Notes: generated by a model from the letters alone, not told the origin. A stretch of DNA of 34,581 nt from Paracoccaceae bacterium (GCA_007692585.1 REBU01000038.1:1-34581), one strand, 5' to 3'. Positions 15,337 through 26,851 are shown, counted from the stretch's first letter. Numbers and translations: made by a program.

Positions 15337-17502
15337 ATGACTGATCCCGCCCTGACTGATGACCTGATCGCCGCGCATGGGCTGAAACCGGATGAATATG
15401 CGCGCATCCTTGAGATCATCGGGCGCGCGCCCACCTATACCGAACTCGGCATCTTCTCGGCCATGTGGAACGAGCATTGTTCCTATAAATCCTCGAAGAA
15501 ATGGCTGCGCACCTTGCCGACCAGTGGCCCGCAGGTCATTTGCGGCCCCGGCGAGAATGCGGGCGTCGTCGATATCGGCGACGGGCAGGCGGTGATCTTC
15601 AAGATGGAGAGCCACAACCACCCCAGCTATATCGAGCCCTATCAGGGGGCTGCGACCGGCGTCGGCGGTATCCTGCGCGACGTGTTCACTATGGGCGCGC
15701 GGCCGATTGCGGCGATGAACGCGCTCAGCTTCGGCGCGCCCACGCATCCCAAGACCCCGCATCTTGTACGCGGTGTGGTCGAAGGCATCGGCGGCTATGG
15801 CAACGCTTTCGGCGTGCCGACTGTGGGCGGCGAAGTCCGCTTCCATTCGGCCTATAACGGCAATTGTCTTGTGAATGCCTTTGCCGCCGGGCTGGCCGAT
15901 GCGGACAAGATCTTCTATTCTGCAGCCAGCGGCGTCGGCATGCCGGTCGTCTATCTGGGCGCCAAGACAGGCCGCGACGGGGTTGGCGGGGCCACCATGG
16001 CCAGCGCCGAGTTTGACGACACGATCGAGGAAAAGCGCCCCACAGTGCAGGTCGGTGACCCCTTCACCGAAAAGCGCCTGCTGGAAGCCTGTCTGGAGCT
16101 GATGGCCTCGGGCGCGGTGATCTCGATTCAGGACATGGGCGCCGCCGGGCTGACCTGTTCGGCTGTGGAAATGGGCGACAAGGGCGGCTTGGGCGTCAAG
16201 CTGCAGCTCGATCATGTGCCCCAGCGCGAAGCCGAGATGACCGCATACGAGATGATGCTCTCGGAAAGTCAGGAACGCATGCTGATGGTCCTCAAGCCCT
16301 CGATGGAGGCCGAAGCCCGCGCGATTTTCGACAAATGGGATCTCGATTTCGCCATTGTCGGCGAAACCATCGCCGAGGACCGTTTCCTGATCCTGCATGG
16401 CAATGAGGTCATGGCCGATCTGCCGCTGTCAAAACTCTCCTCCAGCGCGCCGGAATATGACCGCCCATGGGTGGAAACACCTGCCCCCGCGCCCCTGACG
16501 GACATCCCCGAAATCGCGCCCATCGACGCCCTGCGCGCCCTGATCGCAAGCCCCAGCTATGCCCACAAGGCCTGGGTCTGGGAACAATACGACACGCAGG
16601 TGATGGCCGATACTGTGCGTACACCCGGCCTCGGCGCGGGCATCATCCGCGTGCATGGCACGGACAAGGCGCTCGCTTTCACCTCTGATGTGACCCCGCG
16701 CTATGTCCGCGCCAACCCGTTTGAAGGTGGCAAACAGGCGGTAGCCGAAGCCTATCGTAACCTGACGGCCGTGGGCGCGCGGCCCCTCGCCTCGACCGAC
16801 AACCTGAATTTCGGCAATCCCGAAAAGCCCGAGATCATGGGCCAGCTTGTCGGCGCGATCAAGGGCATCGGCGCGGCCTGCGAAGCCCTCGACATGCCGA
16901 TCGTGTCGGGCAATGTCTCGCTCTATAATGAGACCGACGGGCGCGCGATCCTGCCCACCCCGACCATCGGCGCGGTCGGGCTGATCGACCATCTCGACCA
17001 GATCATAGGCGGGCGGCCCGACGCGGGCGATCTTGCGCTGATGCTGGGCGAGACGCAGGGCCATCTGGGCCAGTCCGCGCTTCTGGCCGAAGCCTTCGGA
17101 ATCGAAGCGGGCGACGCGCCTGCGGTCGATCTGGATGCCGAACGGCGCAATGGCGAATTCCTGCGCGACAACCGCGCCTGGGTGAAGGCCGCGACGGATC
17201 TTTCTGATGGCGGGCTTGCGCTCGCCGCTTTCGAGATGGCCGAGGCCGCAGGTCTGGGCGTCAGTCTCGACGCGCGCGACATCGCGACGCTCTTTGGCGA
17301 AGATCAGGCGCGCTACCTGCTGGCCTGCAGCTTCGATCAGGCCGAAGCGCTCATGGTCGCCGCAGGTCAGGCCGGGGTGACGCTCGCCGTGGTGGGCCGT
17401 TTCGGCGGCGAAGACATTGCACTGGGCGGCGAAAGCGCACCGCTTGCCGATCTCTCGACGCTCTATCGCACAAGCTTCGCGCACGCGATCGGCGACGCTT
17501 GA
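15337..17502 (+). CDS. purL: Phosphoribosylformylglycinamidine synthase subunit PurL
   Basis: PurL is the ATP-using subunit that, with PurQ and PurS, converts FGAR to FGAM in purine synthesis. The protein has 721 residues, the size of the small PurL type. Recognisable segments are [10 protein letters not shown] (45-54), ESHNHPS (91-97) followed by [14 protein letters not shown], and an AIM-like internal duplication with [10 protein letters not shown] in the first half and [10 protein letters not shown] in the second. AAGG lies upstream of the ATG. The 147 bp between the small-RNA terminator and the start hold no clear promoter or riboswitch. bolA follows 53 bp downstream. Confidence 0.97.
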   Translation: MTDPALTDDLIAAHGLKPDEYARILEIIGRAPTYTELGIFSAMWNEHCSYKSSKKWLRTLPTSGPQVICGPGENAGVVDIGDGQAVIFKMESHNHPSYIEPYQGAATGVGGILRDVFTMGARPIAAMNALSFGAPTHPKTPHLVRGVVEGIGGYGNAFGVPTVGGEVRFHSAYNGNCLVNAFAAGLADADKIFYSAASGVGMPVVYLGAKTGRDGVGGATMASAEFDDTIEEKRPTVQVGDPFTEKRLLEACLELMASGAVISIQDMGAAGLTCSAVEMGDKGGLGVKLQLDHVPQREAEMTAYEMMLSESQERMLMVLKPSMEAEARAIFDKWDLDFAIVGETIAEDRFLILHGNEVMADLPLSKLSSSAPEYDRPWVETPAPAPLTDIPEIAPIDALRALIASPSYAHKAWVWEQYDTQVMADTVRTPGLGAGIIRVHGTDKALAFTSDVTPRYVRANPFEGGKQAVAEAYRNLTAVGARPLASTDNLNFGNPEKPEIMGQLVGAIKGIGAACEALDMPIVSGNVSLYNETDGRAILPTPTIGAVGLIDHLDQIIGGRPDAGDLALMLGETQGHLGQSALLAEAFGIEAGDAPAVDLDAERRNGEFLRDNRAWVKAATDLSDGGLALAAFEMAEAAGLGVSLDARDIATLFGEDQARYLLACSFDQAEALMVAAGQAGVTLAVVGRFGGEDIALGGESAPLADLSTLYRTSFAHAIGDA

Positions 17503-17555
17503 TCTGGTCCGACAGCGGGATTACCTTCACGCCAAAGGGAAAAGGAATTGCCACG

Positions 17556-17798
17556 ATGGCCATAACTGTCACCGAACTGGAACAGCTTCTGCGGGACGGG
17601 TTTCCCAACGCCAAGGTCACGATCACGGATCTGGCCGGCGACGGAAATCACTACGCGGCCGAAGTGATTGACGAAAGCTTTCGCGGCCTGAACCGCGTCC
17701 AGCAACAGCGCGCGGTCTATGCTGCGCTCAAGGGCAAGATGGATGGCAATCACGGCGAATTGCATGCCCTCGCCCTGACCACCAAAGCCCCCGACTAA
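17556..17798 (+). CDS. bolA: BolA family protein
   Basis: An 80-residue BolA domain. It has the N-terminal VTELEQLLRDGFPNAKVTI, a loop GDGNHYAAEV with H32, FRGLNRVQQQRAVYAAL, and the conserved late histidine H70 in GELHALAL. With a CGFS glutaredoxin, BolA-type proteins hold a shared [2Fe-2S] cluster and act in iron signalling or cluster delivery. The ATG at 17556 is preferred over 17499 because AAGGA precedes it and it begins the conserved domain. The CGFS glutaredoxin gene starts 17 bp downstream, the usual partner pairing. Confidence 0.93.
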   Translation: MAITVTELEQLLRDGFPNAKVTITDLAGDGNHYAAEVIDESFRGLNRVQQQRAVYAALKGKMDGNHGELHALALTTKAPD

Positions 17799-17815
17799 TT
17801 TTGAGAGGACCCGCC

Positions 17816-18175
<360 letters not shown>

Positions 18176-18495
18176 GACGCCGCATTGCGGGGGCTGCACG
18201 CGCGCAGGCCCCGCACCACACTGCGCGACACATCTGGCAATCTGATGCGCAAGCCGCCGAGCGCGCGGAATTTTGCGACAGTGACTTTCCCAAAATGGCA
18301 GACAGCCCCTGAAATCCAAGGCGTGTCATTCACGCCCTGCGACCCCGCTCAGACACGCTTGCCGACCGCCTGTTGCGCATCCGCGTCAAGACTGCCCCAT
18401 GCCCTCGTCAATGTCGAAACGCCGCCTGACCGAAGCGCGTGAGATGCGTGCAACCCGACCGTGGCCAATGCGGACCGGCTTGCCCCTCGACACCT
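18176..18495. other. Gene-free convergent spacer between grxD and comEC
   Basis: This 320-bp spacer has no recognisable protein on either strand. It holds a small hairpin GGCGTG-TCATT-CACGCC at 18320-18336 and an imperfect GC-rich stem near 18192-18215. Neither has a T-run. No promoter was identified. Confidence 0.5.
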
Positions 18496-20592
18496 CTAGC
18501 CACCGGTCCACTGGCGATGGCCACTGCGCGCAGTGACGGTCTGCATCTGGACCTGCCCGTTTTTCAGCACGTAGCTGCGCGCCCCAGTCGCACGCAGATC
18601 GCGCGGTGTGATCACCTCGCACGGCCCGGCGCGCTGCTCCGGCGGTTCCGACACCACAACGATCCGGCCCGGCAGGCACACGGCCTCCAACTGCGTCAAG
18701 GCCCGCTTGCCTGCCAGATGCACCACGTCAAACCCGCCGCCGTGCAGATGCACGACCATATCGCGCGGCCCTGCCCCGCTGCGCGCGTGGGCCGCCTCCT
18801 GCTCGGCGCTGTCCCCATCGGCCTGTAGCCAGCTGGACGCCGCGAAACTCCCCGCCTTTGCCCGGCTCAGCACGCGCCCCTCCGAGGTCATAAGCCCCAC
18901 CACATCGGCCTCAGGCGCGATCAGCAAGGTCGGGCGCGGGGTCATGGTCCAACCAATCAACGCCACGCAAATCGCGGGCACAGCCGCCCAGGCCGCGCGT
19001 CCGTTCCACAATATGCCCCACAACGCCCCAAGTGCGATTACCGGGATGACCCAGGGCGCGGGCTGTACGATGGGGATGACTGCGCCCTCCAGCGCGCTCA
19101 CCCAGGCTGCGACCTGCAAAACCCACCCTATCGCCGGTCCCATCACCGCCAGCCCCACAGCTTCCAGACCGAAGGGTGCCAGGATCGCTGCGATCACGGC
19201 TGCAGGCATGATCACCATCCCCATCAAGGGCACGGTCAACAGATTGGCGATCAACCCGTATTCGGCGATGCGGTTGAAACTCGCCGCGGCAATCGGCGCG
19301 GTCGCGACCCCGGCGACGACCGAGCAGATCACGACCGAGATCACCGGCAGCACCCAGCGCGGCACCCGCGCGCGCCAGCCGCGCTCGTCGGCCAGAAAGC
19401 GAAACACCGCGACCAGCGCCACCGTTGCCGCGAAACTCATCTGGAATCCGGCCTGCACCAGCGCTTCGGGCCTCAGGATCAGGATGATCATCGCCGCCAT
19501 GGCGACCGAGCGCAACGAGATCGCGCGGCGATCCAGCAAGACCGCGACCAGCATCACAGCCACCATGATGAAGGCGCGCTCTGTGGCCACATTGCCCCCC
19601 GACAGCGCCAGATAGAACGCGCCCGCCCCCAGCGCGCCAAGCGCGGCCAGCTTGCGCGTTGGCACGCGCAGCGCGAAGGGCGGCACCAGCGTCATTGCCA
19701 GCCGCAGCAGGCCATAGACGAAGCCGGTCAGCAGCCCCATATGCAGCCCAGAAATCGCCAGCAGATGCGCGAGATTGGAGCGGCGCAACTCCTCCATCTG
19801 TGCCTGCGCAATCCCGGAGCGATCCCCGGTCAGGATCGCCGCCGCAAATCCGCCGCGATCCCCCGGCAGCCGCTCTTGCACCGCCGCCGAAATCGTCATG
19901 CGCAGCCGATGCAGCGCCAGACCGCGCGCCCCGTCGGGACGCGGGACCGCGGCAAGCACCGGCACGCGAGTATAGCCGACGGCGCCCAGCCCCTCGAACC
20001 AGGCAAGGCGGCGGAAATCGAACCCGCCCGGCTCGGACGGTGCTGGCGGCGGGCCAAGATGGCCGGTTGTCATCACCCGCACACCCGGCTCCAGCTGCAC
20101 GAACCCCTGCGCACCATGCAGCGACAGGCGCACATGCGCCGGTGTGCGCGCTGGACCGATCCCTTCCAGCACCACCTGATCCAGCGTCAGGCGCACCGCA
20201 TCGCTTGCCGAGCGGTCAATCTTGACGATCCGGCCCTCGATCGCCCCGAAGAACCGATATTCCAGCACCGGCGCTGCGACCTGATAGCTGCGATACCCCG
20301 CAACCAACATCCCCGCCACAGCGATGACGACCGCCAGCAGAAGCGGCGCAAGGTCGCGCGGCACAGCGCGACTGAGCGCCAGAAGCGCCAGCCCCAGACC
20401 ACCAAGCGCACCCCACTCCGCGACGGAGGGCTCGCGCGGCAGCGCGAAATACAGCCCGATCCCGATCGCAAAAACCACCGGCACAAAGAGAAACAGACGT
20501 CCGTGTTGCCGCGCCAGCCCCGCGCGGCAGCTCTCTAGCCAGGCCGCAGGCCATGGCGCAGAAAAGGTCAGCCAATGCGCCCTTGTTTCCAA
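18496..20592 (-). CDS. comEC: ComEC/Rec2-type membrane DNA-uptake protein
   Basis: This protein forms the inner-membrane channel for DNA uptake in transformable bacteria. It has 698 residues. The N-terminal hydrophobic segments (about 32-50, 63-102) are followed by a DUF4131-like soluble stretch. The Competence domain lies at about 230-510 and contains [15 protein letters not shown], its hallmark, and many membrane spans. The C-terminal tail after 545 is short. It does not show the HxHxDH metal site of the beta-lactamase domain found in longer ComEC proteins, as is usual in alphaproteobacteria. The start is a TTG at 20592 with GGGAAGG seven bases upstream. It diverges from gltX across 68 bp. 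Confidence 0.92.
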   Translation of the reverse strand: METRAHWLTFSAPWPAAWLESCRAGLARQHGRLFLFVPVVFAIGIGLYFALPREPSVAEWGALGGLGLALLALSRAVPRDLAPLLLAVVIAVAGMLVAGYRSYQVAAPVLEYRFFGAIEGRIVKIDRSASDAVRLTLDQVVLEGIGPARTPAHVRLSLHGAQGFVQLEPGVRVMTTGHLGPPPAPSEPGGFDFRRLAWFEGLGAVGYTRVPVLAAVPRPDGARGLALHRLRMTISAAVQERLPGDRGGFAAAILTGDRSGIAQAQMEELRRSNLAHLLAISGLHMGLLTGFVYGLLRLAMTLVPPFALRVPTRKLAALGALGAGAFYLALSGGNVATERAFIMVAVMLVAVLLDRRAISLRSVAMAAMIILILRPEALVQAGFQMSFAATVALVAVFRFLADERGWRARVPRWVLPVISVVICSVVAGVATAPIAAASFNRIAEYGLIANLLTVPLMGMVIMPAAVIAAILAPFGLEAVGLAVMGPAIGWVLQVAAWVSALEGAVIPIVQPAPWVIPVIALGALWGILWNGRAAWAAVPAICVALIGWTMTPRPTLLIAPEADVVGLMTSEGRVLSRAKAGSFAASSWLQADGDSAEQEAAHARSGAGPRDMVVHLHGGGFDVVHLAGKRALTQLEAVCLPGRIVVVSEPPEQRAGPCEVITPRDLRATGARSYVLKNGQVQMQTVTARSGHRQWTGG

Positions 20593-20660
20593 CTCGGACC
20601 TTCCCTAAAACTGTGGCAGTCACCTTGCCCCAGATTGCTTTACAGAAAGTTAACGCCGCC

Positions 20661-22061
20661 ATGTCCGCCCCTGTCGTCACGCGCTTTGCCCCTTCGCCCA
20701 CAGGTTTCCTGCATATCGGCGGGGCGCGTACGGCGCTGTTCAACTGGCTCTATGCCCGCGGCCGGGGCGGCAAGTTCCTGTTGCGCATCGAAGATACCGA
20801 CCGCGCCCGCTCGACGCCCGAAGCCACGGCGGCGATCCTCACGGGCCTGACCTGGCTCGGGCTCGATTGGGATGGCGACCCCGTCAGCCAGTTCGCCCGC
20901 GCCGACCGCCATGCAGAGGTCGCCCATCAGATGCTCGCGAGCGGTCACGCCTATAAATGCTTCGCCACGCAAGACGAGATCGAAGCCTTCCGCGAAGCCG
21001 CCCGTGCCGAGGGGCGCTCGACGCTCTATCGCTCGCCCTGGCGCGACGCGGATCCCGCCAGCCATCCCGACGCGCCCTTCGTGATTCGCGTCAAGGCCCC
21101 GCTGGACGGCGAGACAATCATCCGCGATCAGGTGCAGGGCGATGTGCGCATCCGCAATGACCAGCTTGACGATATGATCGTGCTGCGCTCGGACGGCACA
21201 CCGGTCTATATGCTGGCCGTGGTGGTCGATGATCACGACATGGGCGTGACCCATGTGATCCGGGGCGATGACCATCTCAACAATGCCGCGCGGCAGATGC
21301 TGATCTACACAGCGATGGGCTGGGACGTGCCGGTTTTCGCGCATATTCCGCTTATTCACGGGCCGGATGGCAAGAAACTCTCGAAACGTCACGGCGCGCT
21401 CGGGGTCGAGGAATATCAGCGCATGGGCTATCCGGCGGCGGCGATGCGCAACTATCTGGCGCGGCTGGGCTGGAGCCATGGCAATGACGAATTCTTCACC
21501 GATGCACAGGCGCGCGACTGGTTCGATCTGGCGGGAATCGGCAAATCCCCGGCGCGGCTGGATTTCAAGAAACTCGACCACCTGACAGCCCAACACATGA
21601 GCGCCGCCGAAGATGCTGCGCTGCTGCATGAATTAGAGGCATATCTCGGTGCGACCGACGCCCCCGCCTTGACGGAGCCGCAACGCGCCAACCTGCACAA
21701 AGCCCTTCCCCTGGTCAAGGACAAGGCGAAGAACTTCGGGCAAATACTTGAAAAAGCGCAGTTTATCCTCGCCGAACGCCCGCTGGATATCGACGAGAAA
21801 GCGCAGGCCAGTCTCGATGATGTATCCCGTGGTATACTGCGGGAATTGACGCCGCGCCTGCAAAATGCTAATTGGGCGCGAGAAACATTGGAAGGGGTGG
21901 TCGGAGACGTCGCGCAGGCACATGGGCTGGGTCTGGGCAAGATTGCACAACCCCTGCGCGCCGCGCTCGCCGGACGGACCACCAGCCCCAGCGTTTTCGA
22001 CATGATGCTCCTTCTGGGCCAGGACGAAACCCTTGGCCGGCTACAAGATGCGACGACCTGA
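20661..22061 (+). CDS. gltX: Glutamyl-tRNA synthetase GltX
   Basis: GltX charges tRNA with glutamate, supplying both translation and, in alphaproteobacteria, often tRNA-Gln mischarging. (Heme in this lineage is normally made by the ALA synthase route rather than from Glu-tRNA.) It has 466 residues. The class I HIGH-type site is at [11 protein letters not shown] (11-21) and the KMSKS equivalent is KLSKR (239-243). The ATG at 20661 begins the conserved domain, and an upstream in-frame ATG at 20553 would run into the comEC promoter. gltA follows after 82 bp on the same strand. Confidence 0.97.
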   Translation: MSAPVVTRFAPSPTGFLHIGGARTALFNWLYARGRGGKFLLRIEDTDRARSTPEATAAILTGLTWLGLDWDGDPVSQFARADRHAEVAHQMLASGHAYKCFATQDEIEAFREAARAEGRSTLYRSPWRDADPASHPDAPFVIRVKAPLDGETIIRDQVQGDVRIRNDQLDDMIVLRSDGTPVYMLAVVVDDHDMGVTHVIRGDDHLNNAARQMLIYTAMGWDVPVFAHIPLIHGPDGKKLSKRHGALGVEEYQRMGYPAAAMRNYLARLGWSHGNDEFFTDAQARDWFDLAGIGKSPARLDFKKLDHLTAQHMSAAEDAALLHELEAYLGATDAPALTEPQRANLHKALPLVKDKAKNFGQILEKAQFILAERPLDIDEKAQASLDDVSRGILRELTPRLQNANWARETLEGVVGDVAQAHGLGLGKIAQPLRAALAGRTTSPSVFDMMLLLGQDETLGRLQDATT

Positions 22062-22143
22062 ACCCGCGACCCAGGTCGCAGCGCGCAGGCCCTGATCTGC
22101 CTGGATGGAACCCTTCCTTCAGGCCCAAAAGAAAGGTTGATGA

Positions 22144-23439
22144 ATGACAAACGGGACAGAGACTGCCAAGTTGACTATCGGGAACAAGGTCATTGATCTG
22201 CCAATTCTCAAACCCTCGGTCGGCCCGGATGTGCTGGATATCCGCAAGGTCTACGCTCAGGGCGACGTCTTCACCTATGACCCCGGCTTCACCTCAACCG
22301 CGTCCTGTTCCTCGACCATCACATTCATCGACGGCGACAAGGGCGAATTGCTCTATCGGGGCTATCCCATCGAACAACTGGCCGAAAAATCGCATTTCCT
22401 CGAGACCTGCTACCTGCTGCTCTACGGCGAACTGCCTTCCGCGAACGATCTGGAGGATTTCGAGAGCCGCGTGACCCGCCACACGATGCTGCATGAACAG
22501 ATGCAGTATTTCTTCCGCGGTTTCCGGCGCGACAGCCACCCGATGGCGATCATGACCGGCGTGGTCGGCGCCATGTCGGCCTTCTACCATGACAGCACCG
22601 ACATCAACGACCCCTGGCAGCGCGAAGTCGCCGCGATCCGCATGATCGCCAAGATGCCCACGATTGCCGCATGGGCCTATAAGTATTCCATCGGCCAGCC
22701 CTTCGTGTATCCGAAAAACAGCCTCGATTACGCGGGGAATTTCCTGAACATGTGCTTCTCGGTCCCGGCCGAAGAATATGTCGTCAACCCGATCCTGTCG
22801 CGCGCGATGGACCGGATCATGATGCTGCATGCCGATCACGAACAAAACGCCTCGACATCGACCGTGCGGCTTGCGGGCTCTTCGGGCGCCAATCCTTTCG
22901 CCTGTATCGCCGCCGGGATTGCCTGCCTCTGGGGGCCTGCGCATGGCGGCGCCAATCAGGCCTGTCTGGAAATGCTGCAGGAAATCGGCACCGTCGACCG
23001 CATCCCCGAATATATCAAGCGCGCCAAGGACAAGGACGATCCCTTCAAGCTGATGGGCTTCGGCCACCGGGTCTACAAGAATTTCGACCCGCGCGCCAAG
23101 GTGATGAAGCAATCCGCTGACGAAGTGCTGGGCCTTCTGGGCATCGAGGATAACGAGACGCTGAAGATCGCCAAGGAGCTGGAGCGCATCGCGCTGGAGG
23201 ACGAATATTTCGTCCAGAAGAAGCTCTATCCGAATGTCGATTTCTATTCCGGCATCATCCTGGAAGCGATGGGCTTCCCGACCGCGATGTTCACGCCGAT
23301 CTTTGCGCTGTCGCGCACAGTCGGCTGGATCAGCCAGTGGAAAGAGATGATCTCGGACCCAGAGCAGAAAATCGGCCGTCCGCGTCAGCGCTACACGGGC
23401 GCGCCCTCGCGCGACTATGTGGAAATCGAGACACGCTAA
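22144..23439 (+). CDS. gltA: Citrate synthase GltA
   Basis: GltA condenses oxaloacetate and acetyl-CoA in the first step of the TCA cycle. It has 431 residues, the size of the hexameric NADH-sensitive type II enzymes. Active-site residues are H267 in GPAHGGAN, H308 in [15 protein letters not shown] and D366 in PNVDFYSG. The substrate-binding segment HADHEQNAS spans 229-237. AAAGG precedes the ATG. A strong terminator follows 24 bp after the stop. Confidence 0.98.
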   Translation: MTNGTETAKLTIGNKVIDLPILKPSVGPDVLDIRKVYAQGDVFTYDPGFTSTASCSSTITFIDGDKGELLYRGYPIEQLAEKSHFLETCYLLLYGELPSANDLEDFESRVTRHTMLHEQMQYFFRGFRRDSHPMAIMTGVVGAMSAFYHDSTDINDPWQREVAAIRMIAKMPTIAAWAYKYSIGQPFVYPKNSLDYAGNFLNMCFSVPAEEYVVNPILSRAMDRIMMLHADHEQNASTSTVRLAGSSGANPFACIAAGIACLWGPAHGGANQACLEMLQEIGTVDRIPEYIKRAKDKDDPFKLMGFGHRVYKNFDPRAKVMKQSADEVLGLLGIEDNETLKIAKELERIALEDEYFVQKKLYPNVDFYSGIILEAMGFPTAMFTPIFALSRTVGWISQWKEMISDPEQKIGRPRQRYTGAPSRDYVEIETR

Positions 23440-23462
23440 GGCCAACTCGCATCGCACCCCCC

Positions 23463-23489
23463 TGCCGCCCCTGACCGGGGCGGCATTTT
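23463..23489 (+). terminator. Rho-independent terminator of gltA
   Basis: TGCCGCCCC and GGGGCGGCA form a perfect nine-pair stem around the loop TGACC, followed by TTTT. It ends the gltA transcript. Confidence 0.9.
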
Positions 23490-23536
23490 GCTTGGCGAAA
23501 AAGGAACCAGTCGCGTCGCGCCTGCGTATCACCCAC

Positions 23537-24259
23537 ATGAAACAAAACCTGCCCGTCCTGACCCTGCTCGCCACCCTCGCTTTCGTGGTCTCCCCGCTCG
23601 TCACTGACCCGTTTTCGGGCTTCGCGCCCGACCGCTTTCCGGTGCCGCAGATCGACCCGCCTGTGCAACCGGCGGGCTATGCCTTCGGCATCTGGGGGCT
23701 GATCTATCTCTGGCTTGTGGTCATGGCCGTGGCGGGCGTGACGCTGCGCCGCCACGCGCCGCAATGGCAAGGCGTGCATCTGCCGCTGATCCTCAGCCTC
23801 GGCCCCGGCGCGGCCTGGCTCTGGGTCGCAGGCTTCGCACCGCGCGCCGCGACCGTGCTGATCTTCTGGATGATGGCGACCGCGATCTGGGCGCTCTTGC
23901 GCACGCCTGCGCAGGACCGTTTCCTCCTGCGCCTGCCGGTCGCGCTTTATGCGGGCTGGCTGACAGCGGCGGCGCATGTCTCGCTCGGCATCAATCTTGG
24001 CGGCTTCGGCATCGCCCCCGCAGAAATCGCCGCCGTCATCGCGCTTGCGCTCGCCTCGGGTGTGATGCTCACCACGCTCTATTTCCGCCCTGACCTGCCG
24101 GATTACGGGCTGGCTTTCGTCTGGGCGCTGGTGGCGGTGATCGTGGCGAATTGGGGCGGCGCGGCTCTTGTGCTGATCGCGGCTGCAGTGGCGCTGGTGC
24201 TCGTGCTTTTCGCGATGATCCGGGGTTTGCGCACTGGACAGCTTGCGCATGGGCTGTAA
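23537..24259 (+). CDS. TspO/MBR-like tryptophan-rich membrane protein
   Basis: A 240-residue integral membrane protein with about seven hydrophobic segments, starting with one at 5-22. Tryptophans are frequent. YAFGIWGLIYLWL (48-60) resembles the conserved segment of the longer TspO/MBR homologues. Classical TspO has about 160 residues and five helices, so this is the extended type and porphyrin binding should not be assumed. The start at 23537 opens the first membrane helix; a longer frame from 23417 overlaps gltA and the terminator. No clear ribosome binding site is seen. mazG follows after 36 bp and may be co-transcribed. Confidence 0.72.
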   Translation: MKQNLPVLTLLATLAFVVSPLVTDPFSGFAPDRFPVPQIDPPVQPAGYAFGIWGLIYLWLVVMAVAGVTLRRHAPQWQGVHLPLILSLGPGAAWLWVAGFAPRAATVLIFWMMATAIWALLRTPAQDRFLLRLPVALYAGWLTAAAHVSLGINLGGFGIAPAEIAAVIALALASGVMLTTLYFRPDLPDYGLAFVWALVAVIVANWGGAALVLIAAAVALVLVLFAMIRGLRTGQLAHGL

Positions 24260-24295
24260 CACAAGGGGCTGACACCCCTGACCCGGACCCTCGCC

Positions 24296-25123
24296 ATGCC
24301 CCATGACCCGCTGATCTTTGCCCCCGATGGCTCTGTCGCGCGGCTGCGTGCGATCATGCGCGCCCTGCGCGACCCTGACACGGGCTGCCCCTGGGATATC
24401 GAGCAGGATTTCGCCTCCATCGCGCCCTATACGATCGAAGAAGCCTATGAGGTCGAGGACGCGATCACCCAACAAGACTGGCCAGCGCTCGAAGGCGAAT
24501 TGGGCGATCTGCTGTTGCAGGTGGTCTATCATGCGCAAATGGCCGAAGAAGCCGGGCATTTCAGCTTTGAAAGCCTCACCCGCGCGATCAGCGACAAGAT
24601 GCTGGCCCGCCACCCCCATGTCTTCGGCAATGAGAGCCGCGACAAGAGCGCCGAGGATCAGACCGTCGACTGGGAGCGCATGAAAGCGCAGGAGCGCGCC
24701 GCGCGCGACCGGGGCGGCGTGCTCGACGATGTGGCGCTCGGCCTGCCTGCGCTGATGCGCGCGGTCAAACTGCAAAAACGCGCGGCCCGCGTGGGGTTTG
24801 ACTGGCCCGACACCGATCAGGTGCTCGACAAGATCGTGGAAGAAGCGAGCGAATTGATCGAGGCCCGCGACCAGATGGGCGCCGCCGAACAGGCCGAGGA
24901 ATTTGGCGATCTTCTCTTTGTCATGGCCAATCTCGCCCGCCATCTGGACATCGACCCCGAAGCGGCCTTGCGCGCGGCCAATGCCAAATTCACCCGCCGC
25001 TTCCGCGCCATCGAGGCGGCGCTGGCGGCCCAGAACCGTCGCCCCGAGGACAGCACGCTGCAGGAAATGGACGCCCTATGGGATGCAGCCAAAGCACGCG
25101 AGAAGCAAGATGCACCCAGATGA
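24296..25123 (+). CDS. mazG: Nucleoside triphosphate pyrophosphohydrolase MazG
   Basis: MazG hydrolyses nucleoside triphosphates to monophosphates and pyrophosphate, a house-cleaning and stress-related activity. It has 275 residues with two MazG repeats. The first has EE48-49 and E52 with GELGDLLLQ (67-75), and the second has EE182-183 and E186 with EEFGDLLF. This is the duplicated layout of the E. coli-type protein. The start ATG opens with the conserved VARLRAIMRALRDP and CPWD motif. The next gene begins inside its last codons. Confidence 0.95.
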   Translation: MPHDPLIFAPDGSVARLRAIMRALRDPDTGCPWDIEQDFASIAPYTIEEAYEVEDAITQQDWPALEGELGDLLLQVVYHAQMAEEAGHFSFESLTRAISDKMLARHPHVFGNESRDKSAEDQTVDWERMKAQERAARDRGGVLDDVALGLPALMRAVKLQKRAARVGFDWPDTDQVLDKIVEEASELIEARDQMGAAEQAEEFGDLLFVMANLARHLDIDPEAALRAANAKFTRRFRAIEAALAAQNRRPEDSTLQEMDALWDAAKAREKQDAPR

Positions 25124-25748
25124 CCAGAGCCTGACCGAAGCAGGGCTTGCGCCACAAGGACGCGGCTCGATCCTGCTTCTGGCCTGCGGGGCGCTGGCGC
25201 GCGAGATCCTGGCACTGCGCGCCGCGAATGGCTGGACGCATATGGATCTGCACTGCCTTCCGGCCAATCTGCACCTCTGGCCCGAACGCATCCCCGACGC
25301 CGTCGAACAGGCTGTGCGCAAGCATCGTGATCGCTATGCGCGGATCTTCGTCGTCTATGCCGATTGCGGCACGGGCGGGCTTCTGGCGGCGCGCTGCGCC
25401 GATCTGGGCGTCGAGATGGTCGCAGGGCCCCATTGCTACGCCTTCTTCGAGGGCGTCGAGCGCTTCCAAGCCCAGGCCGAAGACGAGATCACCGCCTTCT
25501 ATCTGACCGATTTTCTGGTCCGCCAGTTCGATGCCTTTGTCTGGCAGCCGATGGGCTTTGACCGCCACCCCGAACTGATCGCGATGATGTTCGGCAATTA
25601 CACGCAGCTGATCTATCAGGCCCAGACCGACGACCCGGCGCTCGATGCCAAGGCCCGCGACTGCGCCGCGCGGCTGGGGCTGGCCTATACGCGCCGCGTC
25701 ACAGGCTACGGTGATCTTGCAACCGCGCTTGCGCGCCAGGCCGGCTGA
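25110..25748 (+). CDS. DUF1638 family protein
   Basis: A 212-residue soluble protein with the pattern of DUF1638. It has LLACGALAREI (23-33), a LHCLPANLHLWPE block, the signature YADCGTGG (83-90) and AGPHCYAFF. Several conserved cysteines (C26, C49, C86, C109) and a histidine (H108) suggest a metal or corrinoid-related role, but that is inference. In other genomes the family is seen near corrinoid methyltransferase genes. None is visible here, where the neighbours are mazG and hemB. The ATG at 25110 overlaps the mazG end by 14 bp in another frame. Confidence 0.8.
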   Translation: MHPDDQSLTEAGLAPQGRGSILLLACGALAREILALRAANGWTHMDLHCLPANLHLWPERIPDAVEQAVRKHRDRYARIFVVYADCGTGGLLAARCADLGVEMVAGPHCYAFFEGVERFQAQAEDEITAFYLTDFLVRQFDAFVWQPMGFDRHPELIAMMFGNYTQLIYQAQTDDPALDAKARDCAARLGLAYTRRVTGYGDLATALARQAG

Positions 25749-25858
25749 GCCGCGCAAAAGCCGCCCCGCGGCCCGCGCGCGCCAGCACCATCCGGGGGCT
25801 TCCCTTTGCCTGCGCAACATGGCACCAACGCGCAGAGATGACGAAAGGCCCCTCGACC

Positions 25859-26851
25859 ATGACCCCAGCCCCCTTCCCCGCCGCCCGCATGCGCCGCCTG
25901 CGCCGTACCCGCGCCCTCCGCGATATGGTTCAGGAAAACGGGCTTTCGGCGCGCGATCTGATCTGGCCGGTCTTCATCTGCGAAGGAACCAAGGTCCAGC
26001 AACCCATTGCCTCGCTGCCCGGTGTCAACCGGCTGTCGCTCGACGAAATGCTGCGCGCGGCAGCGGACGCCCATGCGCTAGGCATCCCCGCAATCTGCCT
26101 CTTTCCCTATACAGACCCCGCGCAGCGCACCGAAGATTGCGCCGAGGCCTGGAACCCCGAGAACCTGACCAACCGCGCGATCCGCGCGCTCAAGGCCGAT
26201 CTGCCTGATCTGATGGTCATGACCGATATCGCGCTCGATCCCTATAATGCCAATGGCCATGACGGGCTGGTGCGCGACGGCGTGATCCTGAACGATGAAA
26301 CCGTCGAAGCGCTGGTGCGGCAGGGGCTTGCGCAGGCGGAAGCGGGCGCGGATATCCTCGGGCCATCGGATATGATGGACGGGCGCATCGGCGCGCTGCG
26401 CATGGCGATGGAAGCCGAGGGGCACAGCGATGTCGCCATCCTGTCCTATGCGGCGAAATTCGCGTCGAGCTTCTATGGCCCGTTCCGCGATGCCGTGGGG
26501 GCAGCAGGTCGGCTGGTGGGCGACAAGGCCACCTATCAGATCAACCCTGCCAACCGCGATGAAGCGCTCGCCTGCGTGGCGCGCGATCTGGCGGAAGGGG
26601 CGGATATGGTCATGGTCAAGCCTGGCATGCCCTATCTCGACATCTGCCGCGCCGTGAAGGATCGCTTCCAGCGGCCGACCTTCGCCTATCAGGTCTCGGG
26701 CGAATATGCGATGCTGATGGCAGCGGCGCAAAATGGCTGGCTCGATGGCGAAAAGGTCATGCTGGAAAGCCTGATGGCGTTTAAGCGCGCAGGTTGCGAC
26801 GGGGTCTTGACCTATTTCGCCCCGCGCGTCGCCGCCGCCTTGCAAGCCTGA
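25859..26851 (+). CDS. hemB: Delta-aminolevulinic acid dehydratase HemB
   Basis: HemB joins two 5-aminolevulinate molecules to porphobilinogen for heme and other tetrapyrroles. It has 330 residues. The Schiff-base lysines are K200 in YAAKFASSFYGPFRDA and K254 in MVKPGMPYLD. The metal-site region reads DIALDPYNANGHDG (123-136) with no cysteines where zinc-type enzymes have three, so this is the Mg-type enzyme seen in alphaproteobacteria and plants. The ATG at 25859 is preferred for similarity to family N-termini; an in-frame ATG at 25838 adds seven residues. Confidence 0.97.
   Translation: MTPAPFPAARMRRLRRTRALRDMVQENGLSARDLIWPVFICEGTKVQQPIASLPGVNRLSLDEMLRAAADAHALGIPAICLFPYTDPAQRTEDCAEAWNPENLTNRAIRALKADLPDLMVMTDIALDPYNANGHDGLVRDGVILNDETVEALVRQGLAQAEAGADILGPSDMMDGRIGALRMAMEAEGHSDVAILSYAAKFASSFYGPFRDAVGAAGRLVGDKATYQINPANRDEALACVARDLAEGADMVMVKPGMPYLDICRAVKDRFQRPTFAYQVSGEYAMLMAAAQNGWLDGEKVMLESLMAFKRAGCDGVLTYFAPRVAAALQA

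Noticed and set aside
18192-18215. GC-rich stem after grxD as an intrinsic terminator
   Set aside because: The stem has a mismatch and no T-run follows.
23330-24943. Minus-strand open frame of 537 codons opposite gltA, the TspO-like gene and mazG
   Set aside because: It crosses three supported genes and a terminator and its translation is low-complexity.
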